Positions 5,055 to 12,069 of a stretch of DNA of 12,069 bases are shown here, in pieces. Each line of letters begins with the position of its first letter. Positions within the stretch are counted from its first letter, which is position 1. The stretch covers positions 1 through 12,069 of the forward strand of contig JADFQT010000044.1 in assembly GCA_022561675.1 (NCBI GenBank), given 5' to 3'. A program made the position numbers and the translations under genes. This stretch comes from Chloroflexota bacterium. GTDB lineage: Bacteria; Chloroflexota; Dehalococcoidia; Lucifugimonadales; UBA3495. The notes under the pieces are model-generated. The model was not told the DNA's origin and made no database searches. It saw only the letters and a list, made by a program, of their open reading frames with translations.

Positions 5055-7874
5055 CTAGGGCCAGACTTCCAGGTTCCAGCAGTCGTCTGCTTTGCAGGTC
5101 AGGTCGAGCAAGATACCTTCGACATCCAGCGTGACATCCTGGTCAATCAGGATCCAGTACACCCCGCCGGAGATTAACTCGTCCAGAGTGTTGGCGTCGG
5201 CGAACTCCTCCCTCCTGTCGTTGAACGCCCACACCTTGGTGTTATTGTCGAACCGGAATATCCTCAGCAAGCTGTCGCTCATGGCGTAGACATCGGCCAC
5301 CGGCGTCGGCTGACCGATCAGGCCGGTCTCGATGACCTCGAAGGAGGTGCTGGCCGAGGTCCGGTTGGTGCCGGTGCTGACCTCTATCTTGACCGCGTGG
5401 ATTCCGGGGTCAAGGCCGGGGACCAGTACGTCATCGACCAGGAAGTCACCATTGGCGTCGGTGTTGACCGTCCGGCCACCCAGGGTGCCCAGGCCGCCAA
5501 ACTCGATTGTATTAACGATCTCGAAGCTCCGGAAGCCCTCACCGCGAACGGTTACCAGGGTACCGGAAGCGCCCCGACCCGGCTCGATGGTGACGAGCCC
5601 CTCGGGTATCTCATGAGCAACGGTTTCCACCACGCCGGTGTCTTGGTTACCGGCTCGGATTTTCGCCGTAAGGGTGTTGGTGGAGGGTATGGCGCAGTTG
5701 CTGGGTATGCGCAGGGTCTCGCGGAAGTTACCGGACACGTCCGGATCGGCGGTTACCGACCGGGTGTTTTGGCCGCACTTGTACTCCACGTCCACCGTGG
5801 TGGAGAGACCGTCGCCGTTATCGGCGATGAAGGCCCTACCGATGATGGTTATGGTATCCCGGGGCCGGGCCGCCGCCGGCACGACTTGTAGGCTCCGTGT
5901 CGCAATGGTCACATTCAGGGTGCCCTCGGCGCCCCTGGTATCGATGACCTTGAGCTCATGGACACCCTCGGTCAGGAGCGCGGTGTTTAGCGCGGGAACA
6001 GTACCAAGAACGTCGTGGACCCGCACCGTCAGGGTGAAGGTTCCACCGCTGGTCAGCAGTATTCCATTGCCAATGGGGCAATCGTCTGCGTCGTCAAATT
6101 CGACAGCGACGTTGCCAATGGTGATTTTCCCTTCCAAGATGCAGACGTCGGGGATGAGTGTGGTCGGTTCAGCGAAGCCGTTGCCGGTAATGGTCAGGTC
6201 CTGGTTGGCGAGCACCGTATCGTGGGACAGGGACAGGTTGGCGCCCGCTATAGTTATGTTGACTGCCTCGTTAACGGAGCCAACGCAGTTCGCTAGGGGA
6301 GCAACAAAAAGCTTCAAAGGAATTACGCCGAGAGGCAACCTGACCCCGCCATCCAAGGTCCCAGGTATGTCGAAGTTGAAGCTCACCTCACCGCTGCTGG
6401 GAACCGATTCAGTGGGGAGGTCGGTGGTTTTAATATTGTTGCCGCCGATGCTTATCTTGCATATGACGCCCTGCGGCCAGTCAAACAGGGAGATCACTAT
6501 AGTATCACCCACGTTGGCCTGCTTGGGAGCGGCCGATATGGTCTGGTCCAAGTTCAAGACTTGCCGGTCCACCGCCGTTGGGTCCAAGGCCTCACCTAAT
6601 TCACCGGTGGTGGAGCGCCCTTCCGCGTCAACGAAGTTGATAAAGTTGCAGCCGGACATGGTGGCAAAGCCGCAGTCACCCTGTATGGTGATGTCCGCGT
6701 TATCGGCAATTGCGGCGGCGGGCCCGGCAACCATAATCAATTGAGTACCGGTGCACAGGCCACTAACGGCGGTGCAGGTATTAATGGTCAATGTTTCGGC
6801 GCCGATTTTGACCGTTTGTCCTGGCTTGAACTTGGTAGCGTCGTCGACGTTAACGGTCACCGCTGCTATCGCAACCGCACCATTGACGTCTGTTCCGCTA
6901 TCCAGGTCTTCATTTTTGCCGGGCACGAAAGGCGGGTTACCGACCGTAAAGGTGCAGGTGGCGGTGTCATCTCTGTCGGCCACTACGTTGCACACGTCCA
7001 CGTCGGTCGTATCACGAACGCCATTGCCGTTGGGGTCGCGGAAGAAGGTGATTGACTCGCCTCCTTCAATACCCGAAGCAATAAGGGTGAAACTCTTGCC
7101 GCGTGCGCCCTCGTCGTTGGATGGCTGCATGCGGGCTTGGATGAAGAGGTCTGGGTCAGCTCGCTCATTAGCAGTGAGGGTGGGATCGACACCACTTGCG
7201 GTCACCCGAATGTCAATATGGTAATTATCATTGTTCTCAGTCGGGTTGGTGATACCAGCCTGCTGGCGGAAGACAATGGTTACAGTAGCACCATTGTTGA
7301 TACCGTTGCCGCCGCTGTTGTCGTCAGTGTCCATATCGGGAATACGGAGCTTGGTCTGGGGCTGCAGATCGGCGTTTTCCGGCGTGATAAAGTCGACGTT
7401 TATCTCTTCCGGCGCTACCGCCTGACCATCATTACCGTCATCCCCGGTAACTCCACAGTTGATATCGTCCGTAGGCGCGTTGGTTGTGCATGAGCCGTCG
7501 CCTCTGACCGCTCTGATAGAGACGGCGCTGGGAGCGATAGTAGTGGGGAAGTTTTTGAAATCCTCATCCCAAGTGATGATGATCTCATCCACCCCGTTTT
7601 CCAGTTCAGCATCCACCACAAACGTGAAGGTGTAGCTGGCAATCGCGCTTGCCTTGGTGGGGGAAGTAGACGCAGTGACCCCAGTAAGCACCTTCGTGGC
7701 TACAATTGGGTTAAAGGTCTCCGTGGTTATCTTACCTAGGTCGACGTTGCCGGAGTCGAAATTGCTGGCTTCGGTGGGCTGGGCGGCGGTGAAGCTGAGC
7801 AGGCTCAGCATACCAACCACGGCCAGTAGCGCCAATACGGCGAAGCCAACGGGTAAAGCGATTTTTCTATCCAT
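5055..7874 (-). CDS. Large secreted surface protein with IPT/TIG-like repeats
   Basis: A 939-residue exported protein. The signal peptide (MDRKIALPVG, hydrophobic to about 30) ends near TAAQPTEAS. The rest is Asp/Thr/Asn-rich beta sequence. Residues 279-290 hold an EF-hand-like calcium-loop pattern (DPNGNGVRD). About 338-400 forms a small beta module (VDDATKFKPGQTVKIG). From about 445 to 850 come Ig-like modules; the last three begin near 548, 660 and 759, with IPT/TIG-style openings such as TIEPGRGASGTLVTVRGEGF. The C-terminal 77 residues (RFDNNTKVWAFNDRREEFA, GGVYWILI, ending WNLEVWP) match a terminal domain I associate with Chloroflexota surface proteins. There is no C-terminal membrane helix, so attachment is unknown. 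ATG 7874 has AAGGA four bases upstream. Role probably structural, adhesive or S-layer-like; no enzyme motif is seen. Confidence 0.86.
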   Translation of the reverse strand: MDRKIALPVGFAVLALLAVVGMLSLLSFTAAQPTEASNFDSGNVDLGKITTETFNPIVATKVLTGVTASTSPTKASAIASYTFTFVVDAELENGVDEIIITWDEDFKNFPTTIAPSAVSIRAVRGDGSCTTNAPTDDINCGVTGDDGNDGQAVAPEEINVDFITPENADLQPQTKLRIPDMDTDDNSGGNGINNGATVTIVFRQQAGITNPTENNDNYHIDIRVTASGVDPTLTANERADPDLFIQARMQPSNDEGARGKSFTLIASGIEGGESITFFRDPNGNGVRDTTDVDVCNVVADRDDTATCTFTVGNPPFVPGKNEDLDSGTDVNGAVAIAAVTVNVDDATKFKPGQTVKIGAETLTINTCTAVSGLCTGTQLIMVAGPAAAIADNADITIQGDCGFATMSGCNFINFVDAEGRSTTGELGEALDPTAVDRQVLNLDQTISAAPKQANVGDTIVISLFDWPQGVICKISIGGNNIKTTDLPTESVPSSGEVSFNFDIPGTLDGGVRLPLGVIPLKLFVAPLANCVGSVNEAVNITIAGANLSLSHDTVLANQDLTITGNGFAEPTTLIPDVCILEGKITIGNVAVEFDDADDCPIGNGILLTSGGTFTLTVRVHDVLGTVPALNTALLTEGVHELKVIDTRGAEGTLNVTIATRSLQVVPAAARPRDTITIIGRAFIADNGDGLSTTVDVEYKCGQNTRSVTADPDVSGNFRETLRIPSNCAIPSTNTLTAKIRAGNQDTGVVETVAHEIPEGLVTIEPGRGASGTLVTVRGEGFRSFEIVNTIEFGGLGTLGGRTVNTDANGDFLVDDVLVPGLDPGIHAVKIEVSTGTNRTSASTSFEVIETGLIGQPTPVADVYAMSDSLLRIFRFDNNTKVWAFNDRREEFADANTLDELISGGVYWILIDQDVTLDVEGILLDLTCKADDCWNLEVWP

Positions 7875-7981
7875 CGATCCTTATCTCCTGTTTGTTTGCT
7901 TTCTCTGCTGGTTGGTTTCCGTTTAGTTGTTTGCCGTGTTCCGGGAATTTCCAGTTTACTCAGGGATGGGTTACCACCGGG

Positions 7982-8030
7982 TTACCCCCCTCTCAACTCT
8001 CCCCTTGCTAAGGGGGGACATGGGGGGTTA
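7982..8030. repeat. Palindromic CCCCCC/GGGGGG intergenic repeat, copy 1
   Basis: Outer arms TTACCCCCC (7982-7990) and GGGGGGTTA (8022-8030) enclose an inner stem TCCCCTT (8000-8006) and AAGGGG (8010-8015) around the 3-base loop GCT. The nested layout matches the kind of dispersed palindromic element common in Chloroflexota and cyanobacterial intergenic DNA (recognised by appearance only). It lies in the predicted leader of the large surface protein gene. Confidence 0.6.
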
Positions 8031-8152
8031 GGGGGCCCGGGGGACGTGGGACCTGTCCAGATTGGGCCGAACTGTGAATAATCCGGAAAATTGCATGTCC
8101 ACTCCCTGAGCTTGGTCTCTAAATGATGAACAACTATGAACAATAGCGACTA

Positions 8153-8182
8153 TTTTTAACACTTTGTGGCTCCCACTGTCAA
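8153..8182 (-). promoter_or_regulatory. Candidate promoter for the 939-aa surface protein gene
   Basis: On the minus strand a perfect TTGACA (8182-8177) is followed after 18 bp by TAAAAA (8158-8153, 4 of 6 matches). Transcription would start near 8146 and make a leader of about 270 bases containing the palindromic repeat at 7982-8030. No better promoter was found nearer the gene. Confidence 0.45.
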
Positions 8183-8326
8183 GCTAAACCACTAGGGAAT
8201 AGGCGGCAAAACGCGCCGACATGGAGTCAGTATGCCACGGGAACTGTTACGGGAGTATTACGGGGTGCCAGCACCTATTGACCCGGGGGTTCTCACCTCG
8301 GCCCCTCCGCTGAGCCTATCCCAAAA

Positions 8327-8353
8327 TGTCACCCCGAGCGAGGCGAGGGGTCT
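8327..8353. repeat. GTCA-CCCCGAGCG...GCGAGGGG-TCT intergenic repeat
   Basis: The stretch TGTCACCCCGAGCGAGGCGA, followed by GGGGTCT, is an imperfect palindrome (CCCC and GGGG arms around GAGCGAGGCGA). It has the layout of the dispersed GTCATTCTGAGCGAAGCGAAGAAT-like elements found in many environmental bacterial genomes. It is followed at once by the small hairpin GGAGA-AA-TCTCC. Confidence 0.5.
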
Positions 8354-8389
8354 ATGGTCCTTGGAGAAATCTCCCTATACACTTTGAGT

Positions 8390-8465
8390 AAATCCCCCTT
8401 CGTCCCCCTTTACAAAGGGGGATACCATCAGTCCCCCTTTCAAAAAGGGGGATATAGGGGGATTT
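8390..8465. repeat. Nested palindromic CCCCCT/AGGGGG repeat, copy 2 (MITE/REP-like)
   Basis: A 76-bp element. Outer arms AAATCCCCCT (8390-8399) and AGGGGGATTT (8456-8465) are perfectly complementary. Inside are two tandem hairpins: TCCCCCTTT/AAAGGGGGA at 8403-8422 (2-base loop) and again at 8432-8452 (3-base loop). The whole can fold as a three-way junction. It begins 77 bp beyond the lipoprotein stop codon and might also end that transcript. No target-site duplication or transposase is seen. Confidence 0.75.
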
Positions 8466-8541
8466 GGATCTCCCGGGGTCGATAATTTCCGCGATATGGG
8501 AGAGGGCCTGGTTTCGAGATAATCTCCAAAGGTGAGGCCCC

Positions 8542-9312
8542 TTACTGGGGGCTGAAGATGACGGAGACGGTACTGCTCAGGGATTGGCCGTCGGTGCTGC
8601 GGGCGATTACATCTATGCTGTTGGGCCCCGGTTCCAGCTGCACCAGCGTGGCGAACTGCCCCTGTCCGTCCACCAGCACCGCCACGCCGTTGACGGTGAT
8701 CAGGGTGCCCGGTCTGGTGCGACCGGCAATGCGGATGGGTTGGTCAGCCACGATGGTCAGGTTAGCCGGCTCGGTAACCAGCAGGAAAAGGGGAGTTGGA
8801 GTGGGCGGCTCGTAGATAACCGACCGGAATTCCCGAAGCTGGCCGCCTTCTCCATCGCTGGCTATTACCTCGATGACGTTGATTCCGGGTGTGAGAGGCA
8901 CCTCCTTTTCAAACCTGCCGGCGGCGTCGGCCACGGCGCGGCTGCCGTTAATCTCAACCAGCGCGCCCGGCTTGGTGAAACCCACGACGCTTACCGAATC
9001 CCGAGGCACGGTGCTGTTGAAGTCTGGCTGCCGTAGTTCCAGGAAAAAAAGAGTTTCGGGAGTAGGCTCCGGCGTCGGCGTGGGTGTCGGAACCGGCGTG
9101 GGTGTCGGCACCGGTGTGGCCGTCGGCTCCGGCGTGGCCGTGGGGGTTGGTTCCGGCGTGGGAGTTGGCGTGGGTGTCGGAACCGGCGTGGGCGTCGGCG
9201 GAACCGCCGTGGCAACCACGTTTTCTGGCCGGGCCACCGCCTGGAAGCAACCCAGCAGCAGCAATGCCCCGGCCAGCGAAGCCAGGAGTAGGGCCAACCG
9301 GAGGCGTCTCAC
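8542..9312 (-). CDS. Lipoprotein with PT-rich stalk and two Ig-like domains
   Basis: A 256-residue product. MRRLRLALLL starts a lipoprotein signal peptide with lipobox LLGC (Cys22). A low-complexity Pro/Thr/Glu stalk (about 38-86) leads to two similar beta domains at about 90-168 and 176-256. They share the pattern P-G-x-x-(I/V)-x-(V/I)-N-G, then G-x-F, P-G-x-N-x-I-(D/E)-V-I-A, which resembles glucodextranase-B/bacterial Ig-like modules of surface proteins. No catalytic residues are evident. The start is GTG 9312; an in-frame TAA nine bases upstream excludes a longer product. There is no clear Shine-Dalgarno, but a GATAAT box at 9323-9318 could give a nearly leaderless message. It lies 55 bp after the histidine kinase on the same strand and is probably the last gene of that operon: a surface-exposed sensor partner or regulated output. 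Confidence 0.86.
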   Translation of the reverse strand: MRRLRLALLLASLAGALLLLGCFQAVARPENVVATAVPPTPTPVPTPTPTPTPEPTPTATPEPTATPVPTPTPVPTPTPTPEPTPETLFFLELRQPDFNSTVPRDSVSVVGFTKPGALVEINGSRAVADAAGRFEKEVPLTPGINVIEVIASDGEGGQLREFRSVIYEPPTPTPLFLLVTEPANLTIVADQPIRIAGRTRPGTLITVNGVAVLVDGQGQFATLVQLEPGPNSIDVIARSTDGQSLSSTVSVIFSPQ

Positions 9313-9367
9313 CGGGAATTATCCAAACCGGGTATTACCCAACGGGAGCGTCAAATCCCCCACTGTC

Positions 9368-10363
9368 CTAGCTGGACTCAAGGGCTGTGGCGTTGCCGTT
9401 CAGCGGCAGGCTGAGCAGGAAGGTAGTGTGGTGGTCGGGCTCCGGTGCGGAAATGCTTTCCAGGGTAAGGTCTCCGCCATATTTCTTGGCCAGGGTATGG
9501 GCGATGAACAGGCCCAGGCCCGAGCTGGTTTTCTCCTCGCTCCTGGCCACCTCCGGAGTCCAGCCCCGGTCGAAAATGTGCTGAGCGTAGTGAGGCGGTA
9601 TTCCCGGACCGTCATCCCAGACCCTGACGAAGAAGTCGGTCAGGTTCTTGGTAAGCTTGATTTCAACGTGCTCGGTGGCAAACCGCACCGTATTATCCAC
9701 CAGGTTGGTTACGATATGCTCGATGGCCGAGCCGTCGCAGTAGATCAACCCGAACTCGGTGGGTTCGGACCACCAGGTGATTTCCTTGTGGGCTTCCGAC
9801 GCCAGCAGGCTATACCGGTCCACTATTCTGCGGATCAGTTCCGTAGGCTCAACGGGCTGAATCTTGATAGGCAAGTTGGGCGCCTCCAACTGCACCATCA
9901 CTTGGATGTTGGACATCATCAGCCGGAAGCTGGGGGTTTGGGATTCTATTTCGTCCAGCAGCCCCTTGACCTCGGGATACAATTCCGACTCGGAGGACTG
10001 GAGCAGCAACCTCAGCTCCCGCTCCTTACCTAGAATCCTGCGCAGGGGACGCCCCAGGTCGTGATTGAACAACTCGAAATATTGCTGGGTTAGCTGACCC
10101 CATTTTTCCGCCGTCTGCTGGTCGGTGTCGACCTCAGCCTTGTCCCGCCCCAACAATCGGGGTAGGTAATAGGTAAGAGTCGTACCGCCCAAGGCGGCCA
10201 CCACCAGCAGGCCGCCCAGATAGCTCAGAGGCTCAACCCCCCAAAGCTCGACGAACAGCGACTTCCCGATGAAAGGGGCAAGCGCCAGCCCTACAACCCC
10301 GCCGACCAGCACCAGGCCGGCGAAAATACGGAGCCACCACAGCATCGACTTGGGTCGAATCAC
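9368..10363 (-). CDS. Membrane sensor histidine kinase
   Basis: Counted from GTG 10363 the protein has 331 residues. Two membrane helices (about 12-32 and 46-66) are separated by a short loop of about 13 residues, so there is almost no extracytoplasmic domain. The dimerisation/phosphoacceptor helix carries FNHDLGRPL with phospho-accepting His101. The ATPase domain shows the N box (EHIVTNLVDN, N220 and N224), G1 (DDGPGIP, about 250-256) and G2 (SSGLGLFIA, about 281-288). GTG 10363 is chosen because it follows the regulator stop by 4 bases; ATG 10345 is possible, and an ATG at 10411 would overlap the regulator by 44 bases. No start has a good ribosome site. It pairs with the upstream response regulator; the short loop suggests sensing within the membrane or through a partner such as the downstream lipoprotein. 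Confidence 0.92.
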   Translation of the reverse strand: MIRPKSMLWWLRIFAGLVLVGGVVGLALAPFIGKSLFVELWGVEPLSYLGGLLVVAALGGTTLTYYLPRLLGRDKAEVDTDQQTAEKWGQLTQQYFELFNHDLGRPLRRILGKERELRLLLQSSESELYPEVKGLLDEIESQTPSFRLMMSNIQVMVQLEAPNLPIKIQPVEPTELIRRIVDRYSLLASEAHKEITWWSEPTEFGLIYCDGSAIEHIVTNLVDNTVRFATEHVEIKLTKNLTDFFVRVWDDGPGIPPHYAQHIFDRGWTPEVARSEEKTSSGLGLFIAHTLAKKYGGDLTLESISAPEPDHHTTFLLSLPLNGNATALESS

Positions 10364-10367
10364 TGGA

Positions 10368-11156
10368 TCACGTCTTGGGAGGCACCAGTCGGTACCCCTG
10401 GTCCCGAACATTTATTATCAGGTCGCCGGCGCCGAAGGCCACGCCCAAAGCCCTGCCCAGGGAAACCTTGATCTCCCGGATCCGCACGCGAAGAGATGCT
10501 CTCGCCTCTTCTCCCTCCGAGTATCTTTCCAGCCGACTGAAGGGCACCAGCTCCCCGGGGCTGCGATACCAGGTAGCCGCCAGCTCTCGGATGATCTCAA
10601 ACTTCATGCCGTGGATGTCATCCACTATCACCGAGTCCTCACCCCGCTTGACATACACGGCCTTGGCGTTGGCGTCCAGATAAAGGTCCCCGCCGATGGG
10701 GATGATCTCGGGTGTTCTTCCGATAAGCCGCCGCAGCCGAAGAACCACCTCATCCGGGCTGGCCAGCTTATCAATGAAATCCACCGGGGCATCCCACTTG
10801 AGGCTGCCCCGCACGGCCCTCTCCCGATCTGGGCCCTGGGCATACTGGGTAAACATCAGAACCGGCAGCTTGGGGTGCTGCTCCACAATCTTCTGGAGTA
10901 TCTCCAGGCCTTTGAACTGATCTTCCCGGTACTCGCCCAAGCGGATGTCCAGCAGAACTCCTACAGGGAGTTCCTCTTCGATGGCATAAAGGGCGGAAGC
11001 CTCGAACTCATCACCTATAGACCCACCGGCTTCCGGTACTATAACCAGCGTATGCCAGCCCTCTTCGTCGAGCCTCCGCCTTACCGCAGTTACGATGGGA
11101 GACTCCCACTCATCGTCGACGATTATTATTTTTTCTAAACCTTTGGCGTTAGGCAT
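10368..11156 (-). CDS. OmpR/PhoB-type response regulator
   Basis: A 262-residue two-domain regulator. The receiver domain (about 8-145) has the acidic pocket IIVDDE (D14, D15), phospho-accepting D70 in LLDIRLG, T103 in MFTQY and K130 in DFIDK. It is longer than the usual 120 residues because of inserted stretches near 42-60 and 106-122. The C-terminal winged helix (about 155-259) contains GMKFEIIRELA, the recognition-helix region SLRVRIREIKVSLG and the hairpin NVRDQGYRLV typical of OmpR-family DNA binding. ATG 11156 gives the normal N-terminus (AGGT lies four bases upstream). It is the first gene of the operon with the kinase. A paired inverted/direct repeat just upstream may be its own binding site. 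Confidence 0.95.
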   Translation of the reverse strand: MPNAKGLEKIIIVDDEWESPIVTAVRRRLDEEGWHTLVIVPEAGGSIGDEFEASALYAIEEELPVGVLLDIRLGEYREDQFKGLEILQKIVEQHPKLPVLMFTQYAQGPDRERAVRGSLKWDAPVDFIDKLASPDEVVLRLRRLIGRTPEIIPIGGDLYLDANAKAVYVKRGEDSVIVDDIHGMKFEIIRELAATWYRSPGELVPFSRLERYSEGEEARASLRVRIREIKVSLGRALGVAFGAGDLIINVRDQGYRLVPPKT

Positions 11157-11175
11157 ATGACCTAAACCTGATTCA

Positions 11176-11228
11176 CCGTGGCTATTTCACCGGAACCTAG
11201 CATAAGGGACCGGAAAGCCACGGGTAAA
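11176..11228 (-). promoter_or_regulatory. Candidate promoter and operator of the two-component operon
   Basis: CCGTGGCT (11176-11183) and AGCCACGG (11216-11223) form a perfect 8-bp inverted repeat 32 bases apart. Between them ACCGGAA occurs twice, at 11189-11195 and 11209-11215, exactly 20 bp apart, on one face of the helix. On the minus strand TTTACC (11228-11223, 4 of 6) and TATGCT (11204-11199, 4 of 6) with an 18-bp spacer form a possible core promoter within the same DNA. Direct repeats at whole helical turns are typical OmpR-family sites. The repeats are seen directly; their regulatory role is inferred. Confidence 0.5.
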
Positions 11229-11651
11229 TAGATTTGACATAACATTTTACCAGACAACGGAACTTCGCACCGTCTTGCCCGGCTTAGCGCCCCCAACCAA
11301 CGCCCATATGCCATCGCCGCCGAGGTTAGCCAGGTGTGAAAAAGTGACGGTGGAAAGGCAGGAAAAGTTCCCCTGGAGACCGGTAAGGTGTTGACAAGCA
11401 CCGAGCTCATCCCGGGACAAGGGATTTACCGATGCGTTGATCATCATAGAAAGGATAGGTTGGCTTTATCCTGTTTGTAGCTGAGGCTATAAAGGGGGTC
11501 GCTGGGATTTCTGGAGTTTTCTTAGCCTTACTCTCTGGATCATTTTCCGGCCATCGAAAATCGGCGAGGGCCACAACCTGAAACACCGGCTCCGAATAAG
11601 TTACGGCAAGAACGGCCGAACAGATGTAAAAACATCCGGGCAGAGGAGAGG
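11229..11651. other. Non-coding gap between rho and the response regulator
   Basis: I find no convincing gene here; short minus-strand frames have no recognisable motif or good ribosome site. Visible structure: ATTTTC/GAAAAT inverted repeat at 11542-11561, GATGT/ACATC hairpin at 11623-11636 just past rho, and GGTGTT/AGCACC at about 11387-11402. None has a T-run of an intrinsic terminator. No known riboswitch class was recognised. Confidence 0.4.
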
Positions 11652-12069
11652 TTAGGCCTCCTTGTTCAAATTCCCCAAGAATTCCTGATTGGTGTCGTAC
11701 TTGGCCAGCCGCTCCAGAACCCGCTCCGTTGCGCTGGCGGAGCTGTCATTAGAAATGAGGGTAATCATCCGCCGCAGCAGGACGATCTGTCTCATGGTTT
11801 CTTCGTCGTAGAGCAGCTCCTCCCGCCGGGTGCCGCTGCGAACAATGTCTATCGCGGGGAAGAAGCGTCGATCCGCCAGCCGGCGGTCCAGGTGCAGCTC
11901 CATGTTGCCGGTGCCCTTAAACTCCTCATAAATTACCTCGTCCATCCGGCTGCCGGTATCGATCAGGCAGGTGGCGATAACCGTGAGGCTGCCTCCTTCC
12001 TCAATGTTACGCGCTGCGCCAAAGAACTTTTTGGGAGGATAGAGGGCTATCGGGTCAATGCCGCCGGAC
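11652..12069 (-). CDS. rho: Transcription termination factor Rho, C-terminal part, cut by window edge
   Basis: The minus-strand frame is open to the window edge and gives 138 residues plus a partial codon. It begins with SGGIDPIALYPPKKFFGAAR, which includes the R-loop region. It continues with GGSLTVIATCLIDTGSRMDE, EEFKGTGNMELHLDRRLADR and FPAIDIVRSGTRREELL, all hallmark Rho sequence around the arginine-finger and subunit interface. The protein ends about 50 residues after RREELL, at LGNLNKEA. Rho is the hexameric RNA helicase that ends untranslated transcripts; RNA-binding and Walker motifs lie outside the window. No clear intrinsic terminator follows it. Confidence 0.97.
   Translation of the reverse strand, partial: SGGIDPIALYPPKKFFGAARNIEEGGSLTVIATCLIDTGSRMDEVIYEEFKGTGNMELHLDRRLADRRFFPAIDIVRSGTRREELLYDEETMRQIVLLRRMITLISNDSSASATERVLERLAKYDTNQEFLGNLNKEA

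Larger units (their letters stand above)
7875..8541. other. 667-bp intergenic region with no gene, repeat-rich
   Basis: Neither strand has a convincing coding frame. It holds two CCCCCT palindromic elements, one GAGCG-type repeat, a candidate minus-strand promoter, and short direct repeats: ATGAACAA twice near 8125-8142 and TTACGGG twice near 8246-8266. The part between about 8190 and 8320 shows nothing else recognisable. Confidence 0.6.

Noticed and set aside
5638..6744. Long plus-strand open frame (about 368 codons)
   Set aside because: It is antisense to the surface protein, has an irregular Ser/Thr/Pro-rich composition and no domain or ribosome site; it is a by-product of biased codon use on the other strand.
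9055..9200. Tandem-looking repeats that might suggest a CRISPR or minisatellite
   Set aside because: They are irregular hexamer-like units encoding the Pro-Thr stalk in frame, with no spacer/repeat structure.
8873..10033. Long plus-strand open frame (about 386 codons) with a Gly-Val repeat
   Set aside because: The GVGVG stretch is the reverse strand of the PT-rich linker of the lipoprotein, and the rest opposes the kinase gene.
11162..11447. Two short minus-strand open frames (66 and 82 codons) between rho and the regulator
   Set aside because: No conserved motif or ribosome site; one overlaps the regulator's candidate promoter, and they overlap each other in different frames.
11229..11460. 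Possible riboswitch (GEMM, Moco or cobalamin type) upstream of the regulator
   Set aside because: A few motif-like fragments were seen, but none of the conserved core sequences or pairing patterns of these classes could be assembled.

Overview
The window looks like a fragment of a Chloroflexota genome, most likely of the Dehalococcoidia/SAR202 type. This is inferred from protein style and is not proven: secreted proteins with long PT-rich linkers, a surface protein ending in a domain I associate with that group, a family-typical divergent metallo-beta-lactamase-fold protein, and GC-rich CCCCCT/AGGGGG intergenic repeats. Most genes lie on the minus strand.

Left part (1-3400): the N-terminal 264 residues of a family X DNA polymerase (minus, cut by the window edge), then hrcA, the heat-shock repressor (minus). 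A degenerate CIRCE operator with the conserved 9-9-9 layout overlaps the hrcA promoter, so hrcA is probably self-regulated. A plus-strand promoter starts 5 bp beyond the operator and drives bioY (biotin ECF transporter S component), followed 2 nt later by a small metallo-hydrolase-fold gene. bioY has no ATG, GTG or TTG codon before its conserved N-terminus.

Middle part (3500-9312): four exported or membrane-anchored proteins, all on the minus strand. They are a 191-aa membrane-tethered protein with an LPQVG-like motif, a collagen-like protein with about 26 Gly-X-Y triplets, a 939-aa secreted protein with IPT/TIG-like repeats and, after a 667-bp repeat-rich gap, a lipoprotein with a PT-rich stalk and two Ig-like domains. 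The first two share a similar N-terminal beta domain on different stalks. Hairpin terminators sit after the collagen-like gene and after the 939-aa gene.

Right part (8542-11228): an OmpR-type response regulator, a short membrane histidine kinase and the lipoprotein form a likely operon. An inverted repeat and a direct repeat overlap the candidate promoter. The kinase has almost no extracytoplasmic domain, so the lipoprotein is a plausible sensory partner or output.

Right edge: the C-terminal part of transcription terminator Rho (minus, cut by the edge), then about 490 bp with no convincing gene before the response regulator. I saw no tRNA, rRNA, CRISPR array, transposase or phage gene.
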